A stretch of 64,000 nt of DNA from Cryobacterium lactosi (GCF_004403945.1 NZ_SOHM01000029.1:100978-164977); one strand, 5' to 3'. Shown: positions 27,596-36,850, counted from the stretch's first letter. Notes: a model not told the origin generated them from the sequence alone. Made by a program: numbers and translations.

Positions 27596-28747
27596 TTACT
27601 CCGTTGTCTCGAGCGTGGGTGTTTGGTGCGTGGGTGCCGGGTTTGGTGAAATCGGGGATGTCTGGTGGTGTCGAATGGAGCCACGCGCCCTGACGGGCAT
27701 GGGCACCAGCAGCGGTCCGGCGGGCCGGGATGTGAGCAGCACCTGCACGGCGGCGCGGCCCATCGCCTCGTGGGGCAGCGCCACGGTGGTCAGTCCCGGC
27801 CGCAGATACCCGGCGATCTCGTCGTCGTCGAATGACGCGATCGAGATGTTCTCCGGGATGTTGAGCGACGTCTCGGCAATCGCTTGGTACGCGCCGAAGG
27901 CGAGCCGGTCGTTCATGCAGAGCAGGGCGCGCACGTCGTCGCGTCGCTCGAGCAGGGCGGTCGTGGCGGCGTAGCCGTCGCCGGGCTCCCAGCTCGGGCT
28001 CGGGATCTCCTCCAGAAACGAGAAACCGTGCGCGCGCATCTCGCTGCGGATGCCGAGCATCCGCCTCGCGATCGTGGACGACTTGACGGTGTCGTGCTCG
28101 ATCTCGGTGTTTCGTCCCAGGAGCACGATGGCATCGCCGAGCCCCTGCTCGAGGAGCAACCGCACCGCGTCGGCGCCGCCGGCCTCTTCGTCGGGAAGCA
28201 CCGAGTTGGCGTGAAGGGCGTTGGTGGCGTTGAGCATGATGACGGGGATCCCTCTCGGGACCTCCGGCACCGTGACCTCCCGGGCCTGCATGGACGCGAA
28301 GATTAGCCCGTCGACCTGCCGGTCCAACATGGCGCGCACGGCCTGGGCCTCCCGGTCGGGATCGCCACCGGTTTCCAGCACGAAGACCACGTGGCCGGCT
28401 TCTTCGGCGGCGGCAAGGGCACCCCGGATGAGCCCGCTGGCGAAGCGAGTGGTGGCGACCACATCGGAGATGAAACCGATGGTGGCCGTGCGGTCGGTGC
28501 GGAGCGACCTCGCGGCCACATTCGGGCGGTAGCCGAGTTGCAGCGCCGCGTCGTGCACCCGCCGGTGCGCGTCTTCGGAGAGCCGGGTGCCGGGTCGGCC
28601 GTTGAGGATCATGGATGCCGCGGAGGACGAGAGTCCGGCGCGCCGGGCAACGTCGGCCAGGGTGACCCGCTTCTCTGCAATGGGATGCCTCTTCGGGGTT
28701 CGTGGGGCGACAATTTGCGGACGCTCTCTGCCGGCTTCGGCTTCCAC
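27596..28747 (-). CDS. LacI-family repressor of the sucrose phosphorylase operon
   Basis: 383 residues if the GTG at 28747 is used; longer readings add an unlikely Pro-rich segment. HTH: VTLADVARRAGLSSSAASMI, hinge LGYRPNVAARSLRT. The periplasmic-binding-like effector domain follows (TIGFISDVV, DGLIFASMQ, SIASFDDDEIAGYLRPGLTT). It is co-transcribed with sucrose phosphorylase (2-bp gap), so it most likely senses sucrose or a metabolite and controls itself and the enzyme. Confidence 0.85.
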   Translation of the reverse strand: MEAEAGRERPQIVAPRTPKRHPIAEKRVTLADVARRAGLSSSAASMILNGRPGTRLSEDAHRRVHDAALQLGYRPNVAARSLRTDRTATIGFISDVVATTRFASGLIRGALAAAEEAGHVVFVLETGGDPDREAQAVRAMLDRQVDGLIFASMQAREVTVPEVPRGIPVIMLNATNALHANSVLPDEEAGGADAVRLLLEQGLGDAIVLLGRNTEIEHDTVKSSTIARRMLGIRSEMRAHGFSFLEEIPSPSWEPGDGYAATTALLERRDDVRALLCMNDRLAFGAYQAIAETSLNIPENISIASFDDDEIAGYLRPGLTTVALPHEAMGRAAVQVLLTSRPAGPLLVPMPVRARGSIRHHQTSPISPNPAPTHQTPTLETTE

Positions 28748-28891
28748 CTTAGACGTGCTGAATGGATTTAGCAGATGGGCGGGCGCCGGCGTGAATATTG
28801 GTCGGGGATTGATTTGATACGCACCTGAACACGAGTAGCTTTGAGGAGTGGCTGAACGGTTCGGCTGCGTGCCCGGGGGGAGGACGTTGCA

Positions 28892-29263
28892 ATGGATCCG
28901 GTCGCTGCAGACGGCGCAAAAGAGACTCTCGAAACGGTCGATGGAATTCTCCATCTGCGCTGGCAGCCCGGGGCTCACATTGAGGTCGAAGATGCACACG
29001 TCGCGATGGCGAAAGTCAACGACGCGTGCGGGAACGAACGGCGGGGCATGCTCGTCGATATGGCAGCGGTCGGGTCGGTGAGCCGAGAGGCCAGGGCCGT
29101 GTGGTCTATTCCCTGCAGCGCCTCGCGCATTGCTCTTCTGGGCAAATCACCTGTTGACCGAGTCTTGGCGAATTTCTTTCTCGGTGTGCACATTCCGCCG
29201 TGTCCGACTAAATTCTTTACCTCGCGCAGCGAAGCCATGAAATGGCTTACTGCCGGTGTCTAG
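28892..29263 (+). CDS. STAS-like (DUF7793-type) small protein
   Basis: 123 residues; GGGAGG lies 8-10 bases before the ATG at 28892. The fold pattern is beta-alpha as in SpoIIAA/STAS-like proteins: DGILHLRWQPG, AKVNDACGNERRGMLVDM, then IALLGKSPVDRVLANFFLG and TSRSEAMKWL at the end. Such proteins are common in Microbacteriaceae/Micrococcaceae next to signalling genes. It is 40 bp upstream of a GGDEF-EAL gene in the same direction, so a regulatory partner role is plausible but unproven. Confidence 0.7.
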   Translation: MDPVAADGAKETLETVDGILHLRWQPGAHIEVEDAHVAMAKVNDACGNERRGMLVDMAAVGSVSREARAVWSIPCSASRIALLGKSPVDRVLANFFLGVHIPPCPTKFFTSRSEAMKWLTAGV

Positions 29264-29302
29264 GCGTGCAGAAGCGCTGCGCAGAGTGCGTCTTTGGGTG
29301 AC

Positions 29303-30841
29303 ATGAGCTCGGGAGACGACGCCGAAGACCCTCGATTGCAGCAGTTGGTGGAGGGTGTTGTCCGGTTGGCTGCCGGCGACCTGGACGCGCGGATAGAGCC
29401 GTCTGACTTGAGGGATGACATCGACGCTGTGATCACCGGCGTCAACCTCCTCGCCGAGGAACTCAGTTACATCTACTCGAATCTGGAACAGCAGGTTTCT
29501 GACCGTACCGCCATGCTGCGGCAAACTCAGGCCGAGCTGGAACAGATGGCAAAGACCGACGACTTGACGGGCCTTGCGAATAGGACCCTGCTCAACGAGC
29601 GAATCAACGAGGCAATCCTGGCCAGCACGGACAGTGGAAAACCCCCGGCTGTGCTGGTGCTGGACGTGGATTCCTTCAAAGCCGTCAATGACGCTCTGGG
29701 CCATGGGGCCGGTGACGCAGTACTGATCGAGGTTGCCCGGCGCCTCAAGTGCGCCGTACGGGCCGTCGATACCGTGGCACGTCTGGGTGGGGATGAGTTC
29801 GCCATCCTCGTCATCGGAGCGACGGAAGAGGAAGTCCTGAATATTGCGCACCGGGCGTCGGCGCAGCTTCAGGACAGCGTGCAGGTTGGAACCGAAACCG
29901 TCTGGGCGATGGCCAGCATCGGGGTGCGCATCGGCACGCCGGGCCATCCGGCTGAGTCGCTGATTCGGGATGCTGACATCGCCATGTACCAGGCGAAGGC
30001 GCATGGCCGCAACAACATCCAGCTGTTCCAGCCCGACATGCTCGACGCTGTCCGTGAACGCTCACGCATCACAGCCGAGCTTCGTAACGCCGTCGCCGGC
30101 GGCGAGCTGGCGCTGAGTTACCAGCCGGTGGTTGAACTGGCCTCAGGAACAGTCATAGGTTTCGAAGCCCTCCTTCGGTGGCACCATCCGGTGCGCGGAC
30201 TCATCATGCCGGATAGCTTCATTCCCATCGCGGAAGAAACCGGCCTGATCCTGGAACTAGGACGCTGGGTGCTTCACGAAGGAGTCGCCCAGTTGCGACG
30301 CTGGAGCGAAACCGAGCCTGAGCTCACCGACTTCTGCCTGCACATCAATCTTTCCGCCGCCGAACTGCTGCGCGGTGACCTGCTGGAAGATGTCAGGGAG
30401 ACGCTCGCTAAGAATCATGTGGCTCCCCCGCGATTGGTTCTGGAGATCACCGAGACCGTCTTGATGTCGAAGGGAACGGCGGAAGAACAGGTCTTGGGCG
30501 AGCTGCGAGATCTCGGTGTCGGGCTGCAAATTGATGACTTCGGCACCGGCTATTCGTCCATCAGTTATCTCCGAACGCTTCCAGCAGACACGGTCAAAGT
30601 CGACCGTTCCCTGATTCAGGACATGGCATCGGACCCACAGCAGCAAAAATTCGTTGCTGCCATTCTCCAGCTGATCTACTCGGCGGGCCTGAAGGCGATC
30701 GTCGAAGGCATTGAGACCGCCGAACAGGCGACTCTCCTGCAGACGATGGGTTGCCTATACGGACAAGGCTATTTCTATGACCGCCCGCTACCGCCCGAGA
30801 TGGTTCTGGGACGGCTCAGGAGTCTCGCGCACCGTCAGTAG
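29303..30841 (+). CDS. Cytoplasmic GGDEF-EAL protein (c-di-GMP turnover)
   Basis: 512 residues from MSSGDD; a TTG three codons upstream is an alternative. A short HAMP/coiled-coil-like lead (SNLEQQVSDRTAMLRQTQAE) is followed by a GGDEF domain with intact GGDEF at ~162-166 and an RxxD inhibitory site five residues before it (RAVD). The EAL domain has the EAL signature at ~288-290 (FEALLRW), INLSAAEL, ETVLMS, DDFGTGYSS and EGIE, so both cyclase and phosphodiesterase residues look complete. There are no membrane helices. Probable co-transcription with the STAS-like gene. Confidence 0.92.
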   Translation: MSSGDDAEDPRLQQLVEGVVRLAAGDLDARIEPSDLRDDIDAVITGVNLLAEELSYIYSNLEQQVSDRTAMLRQTQAELEQMAKTDDLTGLANRTLLNERINEAILASTDSGKPPAVLVLDVDSFKAVNDALGHGAGDAVLIEVARRLKCAVRAVDTVARLGGDEFAILVIGATEEEVLNIAHRASAQLQDSVQVGTETVWAMASIGVRIGTPGHPAESLIRDADIAMYQAKAHGRNNIQLFQPDMLDAVRERSRITAELRNAVAGGELALSYQPVVELASGTVIGFEALLRWHHPVRGLIMPDSFIPIAEETGLILELGRWVLHEGVAQLRRWSETEPELTDFCLHINLSAAELLRGDLLEDVRETLAKNHVAPPRLVLEITETVLMSKGTAEEQVLGELRDLGVGLQIDDFGTGYSSISYLRTLPADTVKVDRSLIQDMASDPQQQKFVAAILQLIYSAGLKAIVEGIETAEQATLLQTMGCLYGQGYFYDRPLPPEMVLGRLRSLAHRQ

Positions 30842-30850
30842 AGTGAGAGC

Positions 30851-31639
30851 ATGTCAAAGCTTTGGGAGCAGATGCTACTTGTTCCATCGGTAGTACGCCT
30901 CACCTCCCGGGCACCGAAGGACCCGTCAGCGGCGTGGGACGGGTACTGGCGCGGAATCCGCACCACCGGCCGTTCGGGAGACGTGCTGTGGGACTCCGGA
31001 TCCCAGACCGAGCTCGAGCAGTACACCGACGCCGTCCTGGGCCATTTCAATCCGGCTCTTCCCGTCATCGACGTTGGATGTGGCAACGGAACCAATACCC
31101 GCTGGCTTGCTGGTCTTTTCCCGAGGGCTATCGGCATTGATGTATCCGTCGGCGCCATCGCGCTAGCGAGGCGGGAAGCCGCAGGCCTCCACAACGTTGA
31201 GTTCCTGGCTATGGATGCAACGGAAACTGGTGCTGGAGAGCACCTGCTGGAGTCAGTGGGGCCTGCCAACGTTTTTGTTCGCGGAGTTTTTCATGTGCTA
31301 AAACCAGACCAGCAAGCCAACCTGGCTACCAACCTACGCACCGTTGTCGGGAACACCGGCCGGGTATTCCTAGCCGAAACCAACTTCCCCGGAAGCAGTC
31401 TCGCCTACCTGCAAGAGCTGGGCGCTACCCGGCGAAGCATGCCACGGCAGTTGCAAAGGGCCCTGGAAAACCTGCCCCGCCCCGGACATTTTGGTACGCA
31501 GGAACGGCACAACACCTTCCCGGACTCGGACTGGCACTTGATCGCCGACGGGCCGGCACACATCGAAGTGACTCCCATGAACGCCAACGGCCAATCGCAG
31601 CATGTTCCGGGATATTTCGCTCTATTGGCCGGCGCCTAG
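30851..31639 (+). CDS. SAM-dependent methyltransferase, TPMT-like
   Basis: 262 residues, 9 bp after the GGDEF-EAL stop. Motifs: AAWDGYWRG (thiopurine-methyltransferase-like N-terminus), SAM motif VIDVGCGNGTNTRWLAGLFP (~72-91), GIDVSVGAIALARREA and VFVRGVFHVL. Substrate unknown. The tight spacing suggests one transcript with the upstream signalling genes. Confidence 0.82.
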   Translation: MSKLWEQMLLVPSVVRLTSRAPKDPSAAWDGYWRGIRTTGRSGDVLWDSGSQTELEQYTDAVLGHFNPALPVIDVGCGNGTNTRWLAGLFPRAIGIDVSVGAIALARREAAGLHNVEFLAMDATETGAGEHLLESVGPANVFVRGVFHVLKPDQQANLATNLRTVVGNTGRVFLAETNFPGSSLAYLQELGATRRSMPRQLQRALENLPRPGHFGTQERHNTFPDSDWHLIADGPAHIEVTPMNANGQSQHVPGYFALLAGA

Positions 31640-31642
31640 ACA

Positions 31643-31680
31643 CCTTAGGCCGGGCGACGCGCCGGGAGAGGCGCGCTCCT
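31643..31680 (+). repeat. Third copy of the corA-leader hairpin element
   Basis: TTAGGCCGGGCG followed by CGCGCC-GGGAGA-GGCGCG (stem 31658-31675) matches the leader segments at 19546-19576 and 7801-7831. Only this 3' part of the leader is present. It abuts an HNH-gene remnant. Confidence 0.7.
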
Positions 31681-31748
31681 CAGCCGTTACACCCGCTGCG
31701 CATGCGCGGTACGCGACAATCCTGCCGACTCTGCTGCCTGCTGACTAG
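31681..31748 (+). pseudogene. Internally deleted HNH-gene remnant
   Basis: The sequence matches HNH codons near 25615-25647 (SAVSPAARARYA) fused to its last codons from 25918 (YATILPTLLPAD, stop). In the intact gene both junction points carry the 9-bp direct repeat GGTACGCGA (25639-25647 and 25918-25926), 279 bp apart. Loss of one repeat plus the interval leaves the frame open (93 codons removed). The whole HNH core is gone. Confidence 0.8.
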
Positions 31749-31765
31749 GCGCGTCAGCTACGTGC

Positions 31766-32758
31766 TCAGTGCAACGCCGCCACGGATGCTCCGACGATGA
31801 GCCGGCCGGTGAGGCTGCTGGTGCCGTGAGTCGCTGACGCACTGCCGTCGAGCCGCGCACGGATGAGACGGGCTGCTTCGTCAGCGATCTCCAGCGTCGG
31901 CTGCTTGTACACGGTGAGACGCGGGCGCACGGCCCGGGCCAGTTCGAGGCTGTCGAAGCCGACCAGGGAAATATCGTCGGGTACCCGCAGGCCCGATTCG
32001 TTCACGGCGATCAACATCCCGAGCGTCAACTCGTAGTTGGCGGCGAAGAGTGCGGTCGGGCGCTCGGGCAAGGCCAGCAGTTTCTCGGTGGCGGCCTGTC
32101 CGTTCTCTGCAGTCAGCGGCCCAGAGCTGATGTACTCGTCGGCGATGCTGATACCGCGAGTCGCCAGGGCTCGACGAAAACCGTCGGCCCGGTCGCGCAT
32201 CGTGGAGATCATCGGGTCACCGCCCACCAGGGCTACCCGCTGATGTCCGTAGTCCGCGAGGTGACGGGCCACGGCGGCACCGGCGGCAACGTTGTCGAGC
32301 ACGACCCTGTCGGTGTCCAGCTCGGGGGCAATCCAGTCGATGGCCACGACGGGCACGCCCTGCGCGGCCACCAGCCGCAGCGCCTCGACATCGGATGACG
32401 TCGGCACCGCGATGATGCCATCCACCATCTTGCTCATCAGGAAATCCACCGCCTCACCGGGAGCCGGTCGGCTGGAACACACGAGAATGCTGATGCCATC
32501 GGACCTCAGCGCCGCCTCGACGCCGGCGATGATCGTGAGGTGGAAGTCGTTGTCCAGGGCCGGCAACAGGACGCCGACGGTGAGCGACCGGCGAGACCGG
32601 AGGCTTCGGGCGAACCCGTTCAGCCGGAACCCCAGGGTCGCCGCGGCGGACTCGATCGCCAGCCGGTTCTTCTCCCGCACAGGCAACCCGTTGTAGTGCT
32701 TGGAAATGGTCGACAGCGAGAGCCCGGTCATCGCCTGAATGTCCTTGTAGGTGGCCAC
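31766..32758 (-). CDS. LacI-family repressor
   Basis: 330 residues from the GTG at 32758, one base after the aldo-keto reductase stop, with GAGG upstream. HTH: ATYKDIQAMTGLSLSTISKH, hinge LGFRLNGFARSLRSRRS. The ligand-binding domain includes VGVLLPALDNDFH, DGIIAVPTSSD and ISLVGFDSLELA. It probably controls the divergent alpha-fucosidase/alditol oxidase pair and its own operon. Effector likely a fucose-containing sugar (inference). Confidence 0.85.
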   Translation of the reverse strand: MATYKDIQAMTGLSLSTISKHYNGLPVREKNRLAIESAAATLGFRLNGFARSLRSRRSLTVGVLLPALDNDFHLTIIAGVEAALRSDGISILVCSSRPAPGEAVDFLMSKMVDGIIAVPTSSDVEALRLVAAQGVPVVAIDWIAPELDTDRVVLDNVAAGAAVARHLADYGHQRVALVGGDPMISTMRDRADGFRRALATRGISIADEYISSGPLTAENGQAATEKLLALPERPTALFAANYELTLGMLIAVNESGLRVPDDISLVGFDSLELARAVRPRLTVYKQPTLEIADEAARLIRARLDGSASATHGTSSLTGRLIVGASVAALH

Positions 32759-32759
32759 G

Positions 32760-33824
32760 TCAGCCCTCGGCCTCCGGGGTGCCGTAGCCACCCCAGCCGG
32801 GAATGGTGCCGTCGACGTCCCACAGGTCGAGCCAATCGGCGCTGCCCGGCCAGAGAAAGACCTGACCTTTGATGAGGCGGCTGTTGCGCTCGACACCTCG
32901 AAGCTCCTCGAGTTCGTGCGGGGTGAGACGGATCTCCGCCGCACGCAGATTCGCCTCGATCTGCGCCGACTTCACCGCGAACGGGATCGGGATGTGACCC
33001 CGGTTGACCGCCCACGCCAGGCAGATGGCGGCGGGGTGCACACCATGGTCGGCCGCGATGCTCACGACAACAGGGTGATCCACGTCGGAGACATCCGTGT
33101 CGGTGCGGTCACGCACCGGCCGTGATGGTGAACCCAGCGGGGAGTATCCGATGGGTTGGATGTTGTGGTCCAGGCAGAGGCGGAAGAGTTCGGGTTGCTG
33201 GAAACACGGGTGCAGTTCCATCTCGTTCAACGCCGGCTGGATGCGGGCATCCCGCACAATACGGCTCAGCTTGGCGATGGTGACGTTCGAGGTGCCCAGG
33301 TGGCGCACGAGTCCGCGGTCCACGAGACTCTCCAACGCCGCCCAGGTGCGCATGAATTCGGCATGGATGTAGGGCCGGGCCGAGGCATCCCGCGCATCGG
33401 TGGCAGCCAGCGGCGCGTGGTGATTGGGAAACGGCCAGTGCACGAAGACGGCGTCGAGGTACCCGACACCGAGGTCATCGATCGACGTGAGCACCGAATC
33501 CACGGCATCCGCCGGCTCGTGCGCGTCGTTCCAGATTTTCGACATGACGAACAGGTCCGCCCGCGTCAGCTCGGTCGACCCGAGCACGTCTCGGATCGCC
33601 TCGCCCACCAGCGGCTCGTTTCCGTAGACGCTGGCGCAGTCCAGCAATCGGAATCCGGCGCGCAGAGCGTGCTCGACGCCGGCCGCCACGGTCTCGGCGT
33701 CGTAACGGTCCGAACCGAAAGTGCCTGCCCCTATGACGGGGATGCCGGCACCGCCAGCGAGGCGCCGCCGGGCACCGGTCTGCGCTGAGGGGCGCTCCGC
33801 GTGCGCGTCGAGAGCGTGTGTCAC
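32760..33824 (-). CDS. Aldo/keto reductase
   Basis: 354 residues from the GTG at 33824 (GGAGA 6 bases upstream). Family signatures: GAGTFGSDRYDAE, DCASVYGNEPLVGEA containing catalytic Asp and Tyr, Lys in VMSKIWND, and His in VFVHWPFPNHH, the classical D-Y-K-H tetrad. C-terminal IPIPFAVKSAQIEANL provides NADP-phosphate contacts. It reduces sugar or other aldehydes in the cytosol. Divergent from alpha-L-fucosidase, so a role in fucose metabolism is plausible. Confidence 0.9.
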   Translation of the reverse strand: MTHALDAHAERPSAQTGARRRLAGGAGIPVIGAGTFGSDRYDAETVAAGVEHALRAGFRLLDCASVYGNEPLVGEAIRDVLGSTELTRADLFVMSKIWNDAHEPADAVDSVLTSIDDLGVGYLDAVFVHWPFPNHHAPLAATDARDASARPYIHAEFMRTWAALESLVDRGLVRHLGTSNVTIAKLSRIVRDARIQPALNEMELHPCFQQPELFRLCLDHNIQPIGYSPLGSPSRPVRDRTDTDVSDVDHPVVVSIAADHGVHPAAICLAWAVNRGHIPIPFAVKSAQIEANLRAAEIRLTPHELEELRGVERNSRLIKGQVFLWPGSADWLDLWDVDGTIPGWGGYGTPEAEG

Positions 33825-33931
33825 AGTCGTCTCCGCTCGTGCTGTCGCGTCTCCGCGACAATCTAGTCGAATCATTTCGTGTACAGGCTACGGGCGGGCT
33901 CGTGCCGCGTCAACGGTGCCCATGGAGAGCA

Positions 33932-33961
33932 TTGACACTCCAATGGGGTTGAAGCTAGCAT
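33932..33961 (+). promoter_or_regulatory. Possible promoter of the fucosidase operon
   Basis: TTGACA at 33932-33937 and TAGCAT at 33956-33961 with 18-bp spacing resemble a housekeeping sigma promoter, about 55 bases before the fucosidase ATG. No perfect LacI palindrome was identified near it. Confidence 0.35.
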
Positions 33962-34016
33962 CGCCAGCACGGCAAATCAGTATCGTTTCGTTCTTCTCTT
34001 GAGAAAGCAAACTCCC

Positions 34017-35543
34017 ATGACCGATGCACCGCGTCCGCTCGATCCGTCGACGCTTCCCGATCCGATTGATGTGTCGGACAACAGCGCAGCTCTGGCCGGC
34101 GTTCGCGCGGTGATCGACGCGGGCCCCTTCGCCGATGACTGGGATTCGTTGCGCGGCTATCGACCGCCACGGTGGTACGAAGACGCCAAGTTCGGCATCT
34201 TCATCCACTGGGGTGTCTACTCGGTGCCTGCCTTCAACAACGAGTGGTACTCCCGCAACATGTATCGCGAGGGCACCGAGGAATTCGCCCACCACGCGGA
34301 GGTGTACGGCCCGCACCGCGACTTCGGCTACAAGGACTTCATCCCCGCGTTCACCATGGACGACTTCGACCCCGACGCGTGGGCCGAACTGTTCCGGCAG
34401 GCCGGTGCCCAGTTCGTGGTTCCCGTCGCCGAGCATCATGACGGTTTCGCCATGTACGACACGCACCGGTCCCGGTGGAGCGCCGCGCAGATGGGCCCGA
34501 AACGGGACGTGTTCGGCGAGCTCTCCGCGGCCACCGACCGGGCCTGGATGGTGCGGGGGGCGTCGTCGCATCGCGCCGAGCACTGGTTCTTCATGAACGG
34601 CGGCACCAAGTTCGACTCGGACGTGCTCCACCCGGAGTTCCAGGACTTCTACGGGCCCGCCCAGCGTGAGGAGACCGCGCCCAACGAGCGTTTTCTCGAG
34701 GACTGGCTCCTCCGCACCGTGGAGATCATCGACCGGTACCGCCCGCAGGTGTTGTGGTTCGACTGGTGGATCGAGCAGCCCGCCTTCAAGCCCTACCTGG
34801 CCCAGCTGGCCGCGTATTACTACAACCGGGCCGCCTCCTGGGGCCGCGAGGTCGTGATCAATTACAAGTGGGATGCCTTCGCTCCCGGTTCCGCCGTGTA
34901 CGACATCGAGCGGGGCACTATGGGCGATATCCGCCCGGAGGTGTGGCAGAACGACACCTCAGTCTCCAAGTCGGCGTGGTCGTGGGTGCGCAACCACGAA
35001 TACAAGACCGTCGACGACCTCATCGCCGAGCTGGCGGATGTCGTGTCGAAGAACGGCGTGCTGCTGCTCAACATCGGCCCCAAGCCCGACGGCACCATCC
35101 CCGAGGCCGAGCAGACCCTCCTGCGCTCGATCGGCGCCTGGCTCGCGCGGAACGGGGAGGCGATTTACGGCACCAGGCCGTGGGTGATCGCCGGGGAAGG
35201 CCCCACCGAGGTGGCCGTCGGATCTTTCGTGGACGGCGATGCGGCCGAGTTCACCGGCGCCGACTTCAGGTTCACGGCGAGCGCGCATGTCACCGGGGAC
35301 TCTGTCTACGCGATTCCGCTGGCCGCGCCGGCAGATGGAGTGCTGCGCATCCGCTCGTTCGGCCGGGGTGCCGGGCTGCTCAGCCGCCGGATCACGAAGG
35401 TCACGGTGCTCGGCCAGAGCGCACCGGCCGAGTGGGAACAGACCGCCGGCGAACTCATCGTGCACGCCACCGGCGCCGCGGTGGTCAAGCTTGTCCTGGA
35501 GCCCGAGGCCGTGCAGGCCCGCACAGATTTCCTGCACCAGTGA
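34017..35543 (+). CDS. Alpha-L-fucosidase (GH29)
   Basis: 508 residues from MTDAPRPLDP (ATG 34017; a TTG six codons upstream is less likely). GH29 motifs: FGIFIHWGVYSVPAFNNEWY (60-79), AEHHDGFAMYDT (~138-149), and nucleophile D249 in VLWFDWWIEQP, then NIGPKPDGTIP. There is no signal peptide, so it acts in the cytosol on imported fucosylated sugars. It hydrolyses alpha-L-fucosides to L-fucose. The stop overlaps the next gene's GTG. Confidence 0.93.
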   Translation: MTDAPRPLDPSTLPDPIDVSDNSAALAGVRAVIDAGPFADDWDSLRGYRPPRWYEDAKFGIFIHWGVYSVPAFNNEWYSRNMYREGTEEFAHHAEVYGPHRDFGYKDFIPAFTMDDFDPDAWAELFRQAGAQFVVPVAEHHDGFAMYDTHRSRWSAAQMGPKRDVFGELSAATDRAWMVRGASSHRAEHWFFMNGGTKFDSDVLHPEFQDFYGPAQREETAPNERFLEDWLLRTVEIIDRYRPQVLWFDWWIEQPAFKPYLAQLAAYYYNRAASWGREVVINYKWDAFAPGSAVYDIERGTMGDIRPEVWQNDTSVSKSAWSWVRNHEYKTVDDLIAELADVVSKNGVLLLNIGPKPDGTIPEAEQTLLRSIGAWLARNGEAIYGTRPWVIAGEGPTEVAVGSFVDGDAAEFTGADFRFTASAHVTGDSVYAIPLAAPADGVLRIRSFGRGAGLLSRRITKVTVLGQSAPAEWEQTAGELIVHATGAAVVKLVLEPEAVQARTDFLHQ

Positions 35544-36850
35544 GCACGACAAGCGGCGCCGCCCGGCAGCACTCCTCCCCCGCAGGGCGCAACTGGTCGG
35601 GAACCTACGACTACCGGGCGTTGCGGCTCGTGGAGCCCACCAGCATCGCCGAGCTGCAGCAGCTTGTGGCCTCGACTGAACGGATACGTGGCCTCGGCAC
35701 GCGGCACTCCTTCAATTCACTGCCCGATACGACGGGCGCTCTCGTGCACCTGGGCGCCCTGGTCGGTGAGCCCGTCATCGACCCGGTGGCCATGACCGTC
35801 ATGGTCGACGCGGCCACACCCTACGGAGTGGCCGCCGAGTTTCTGCAGCGCCACGGCTACGCGCTGCACAACACCGGCTCCCTGCCGCACATCTCGGTCG
35901 CCGGCGCGATCTCCACGGGAACGCACGGATCGGGAGACGTGCACCGCAATCTCTCCAGCGCCGTGGCGGCCCTGCAGCTCGTCACCGCCCACGGGGAGCT
36001 GCGCACGGTGCGCCGCGGCGACCCTGGCTTTGACGGCATGGTGGTGGGACTGGGTGCTTTCGGAGTCATCACCCGGGTGAGCCTCGACATCCAGCCCACG
36101 TTCGACATCCGTCAGGATGCCTTCGTCGATCTGCCCTGGGAAACGGTGCTGAGCGACTTCGACGCGGTGATGGGGGCGGCGTACAGCGTCAGCCTCATGA
36201 CCCACTGGGCGGCGTCGAGCGTCGACCAGCTGTGGCTGAAAACCCGCGTTGTCAACGGAGAACCCGCCGAGGTGGATGCCGCGCATCTCGGCGCCGCTGC
36301 CGCACCCGTGTCTCTCTTCGACACAGAGTCGTCGAACATGACGCCCTTCGGCGGCGTCGTGGGCCCGTGGTCGGAGAGGCTCTACCACTTTCGTCTCGAT
36401 GCCACCCCGAGCCTCGGTGACGAGATTCAGAGCGAGTACCTGGTGCCGCGCGAGCGCATCGTCGAGGCGCTGACCGCGCTCCGCGGCATCGGCGAGCGCC
36501 TCGACGGGCCCCTGGCCGTGTCGGAGATCCGCACCATGGCCGGCGACGACCTCTGGCTCTCCCCCGCCTACGGCCGCGACTCGGTGGGTGTGCATTTCAC
36601 CTGGCGCAACGAACCCGACGCCGTGGATGCCGTGCTGCCCGACATCGAGGCGATCCTGCTGCCGCTGGGCGCCCGCCCGCACTGGGGAAAGCACCATCAC
36701 GTCTCCCCCGCCGATCTCGCGCCGCTCTATCCACGGCTCGCCGAGTGGGGCGCCCTCGTGACCGCGTGGGATCCGACGGGAAAATTCGGCAACACCCTGA
36801 TCGACGAGCTGCGTGCCCGCGCGCTGGGGGCCGTTCGGCGGCTCAGCTGA
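35540..36850 (+). CDS. FAD-linked alditol/xylitol oxidase-like enzyme
   Basis: 436 residues from a GTG overlapping the fucosidase stop (GTGA). It closely follows streptomycete alditol oxidase: NWSGTYDYRA, RIRGLGTRHSFNSLPDT with H56 at the covalent FAD-histidine position, NTGSLPHISVAGAISTGTHG, SEIRTMAGDDLWLSPAYGRD and HWGKHHHV near the C-terminus. Known: AldO oxidises terminal hydroxyls of alditols with O2, giving aldose and H2O2. Linked to fucose use by position; the aldo-keto reductase divergent from it could supply or consume the alditol. Confidence 0.88.
   Translation: MSTTSGAARQHSSPAGRNWSGTYDYRALRLVEPTSIAELQQLVASTERIRGLGTRHSFNSLPDTTGALVHLGALVGEPVIDPVAMTVMVDAATPYGVAAEFLQRHGYALHNTGSLPHISVAGAISTGTHGSGDVHRNLSSAVAALQLVTAHGELRTVRRGDPGFDGMVVGLGAFGVITRVSLDIQPTFDIRQDAFVDLPWETVLSDFDAVMGAAYSVSLMTHWAASSVDQLWLKTRVVNGEPAEVDAAHLGAAAAPVSLFDTESSNMTPFGGVVGPWSERLYHFRLDATPSLGDEIQSEYLVPRERIVEALTALRGIGERLDGPLAVSEIRTMAGDDLWLSPAYGRDSVGVHFTWRNEPDAVDAVLPDIEAILLPLGARPHWGKHHHVSPADLAPLYPRLAEWGALVTAWDPTGKFGNTLIDELRARALGAVRRLS

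Noticed and set aside
26388-27974. Plus-strand frame of 528 codons
   Set aside because: Antisense to sucrose phosphorylase, which has all catalytic residues.
34754-35539. 5' part of a longer frame containing the alditol oxidase
   Set aside because: Overlaps the fucosidase in another frame; the GTG at 35540 is the coupled start.
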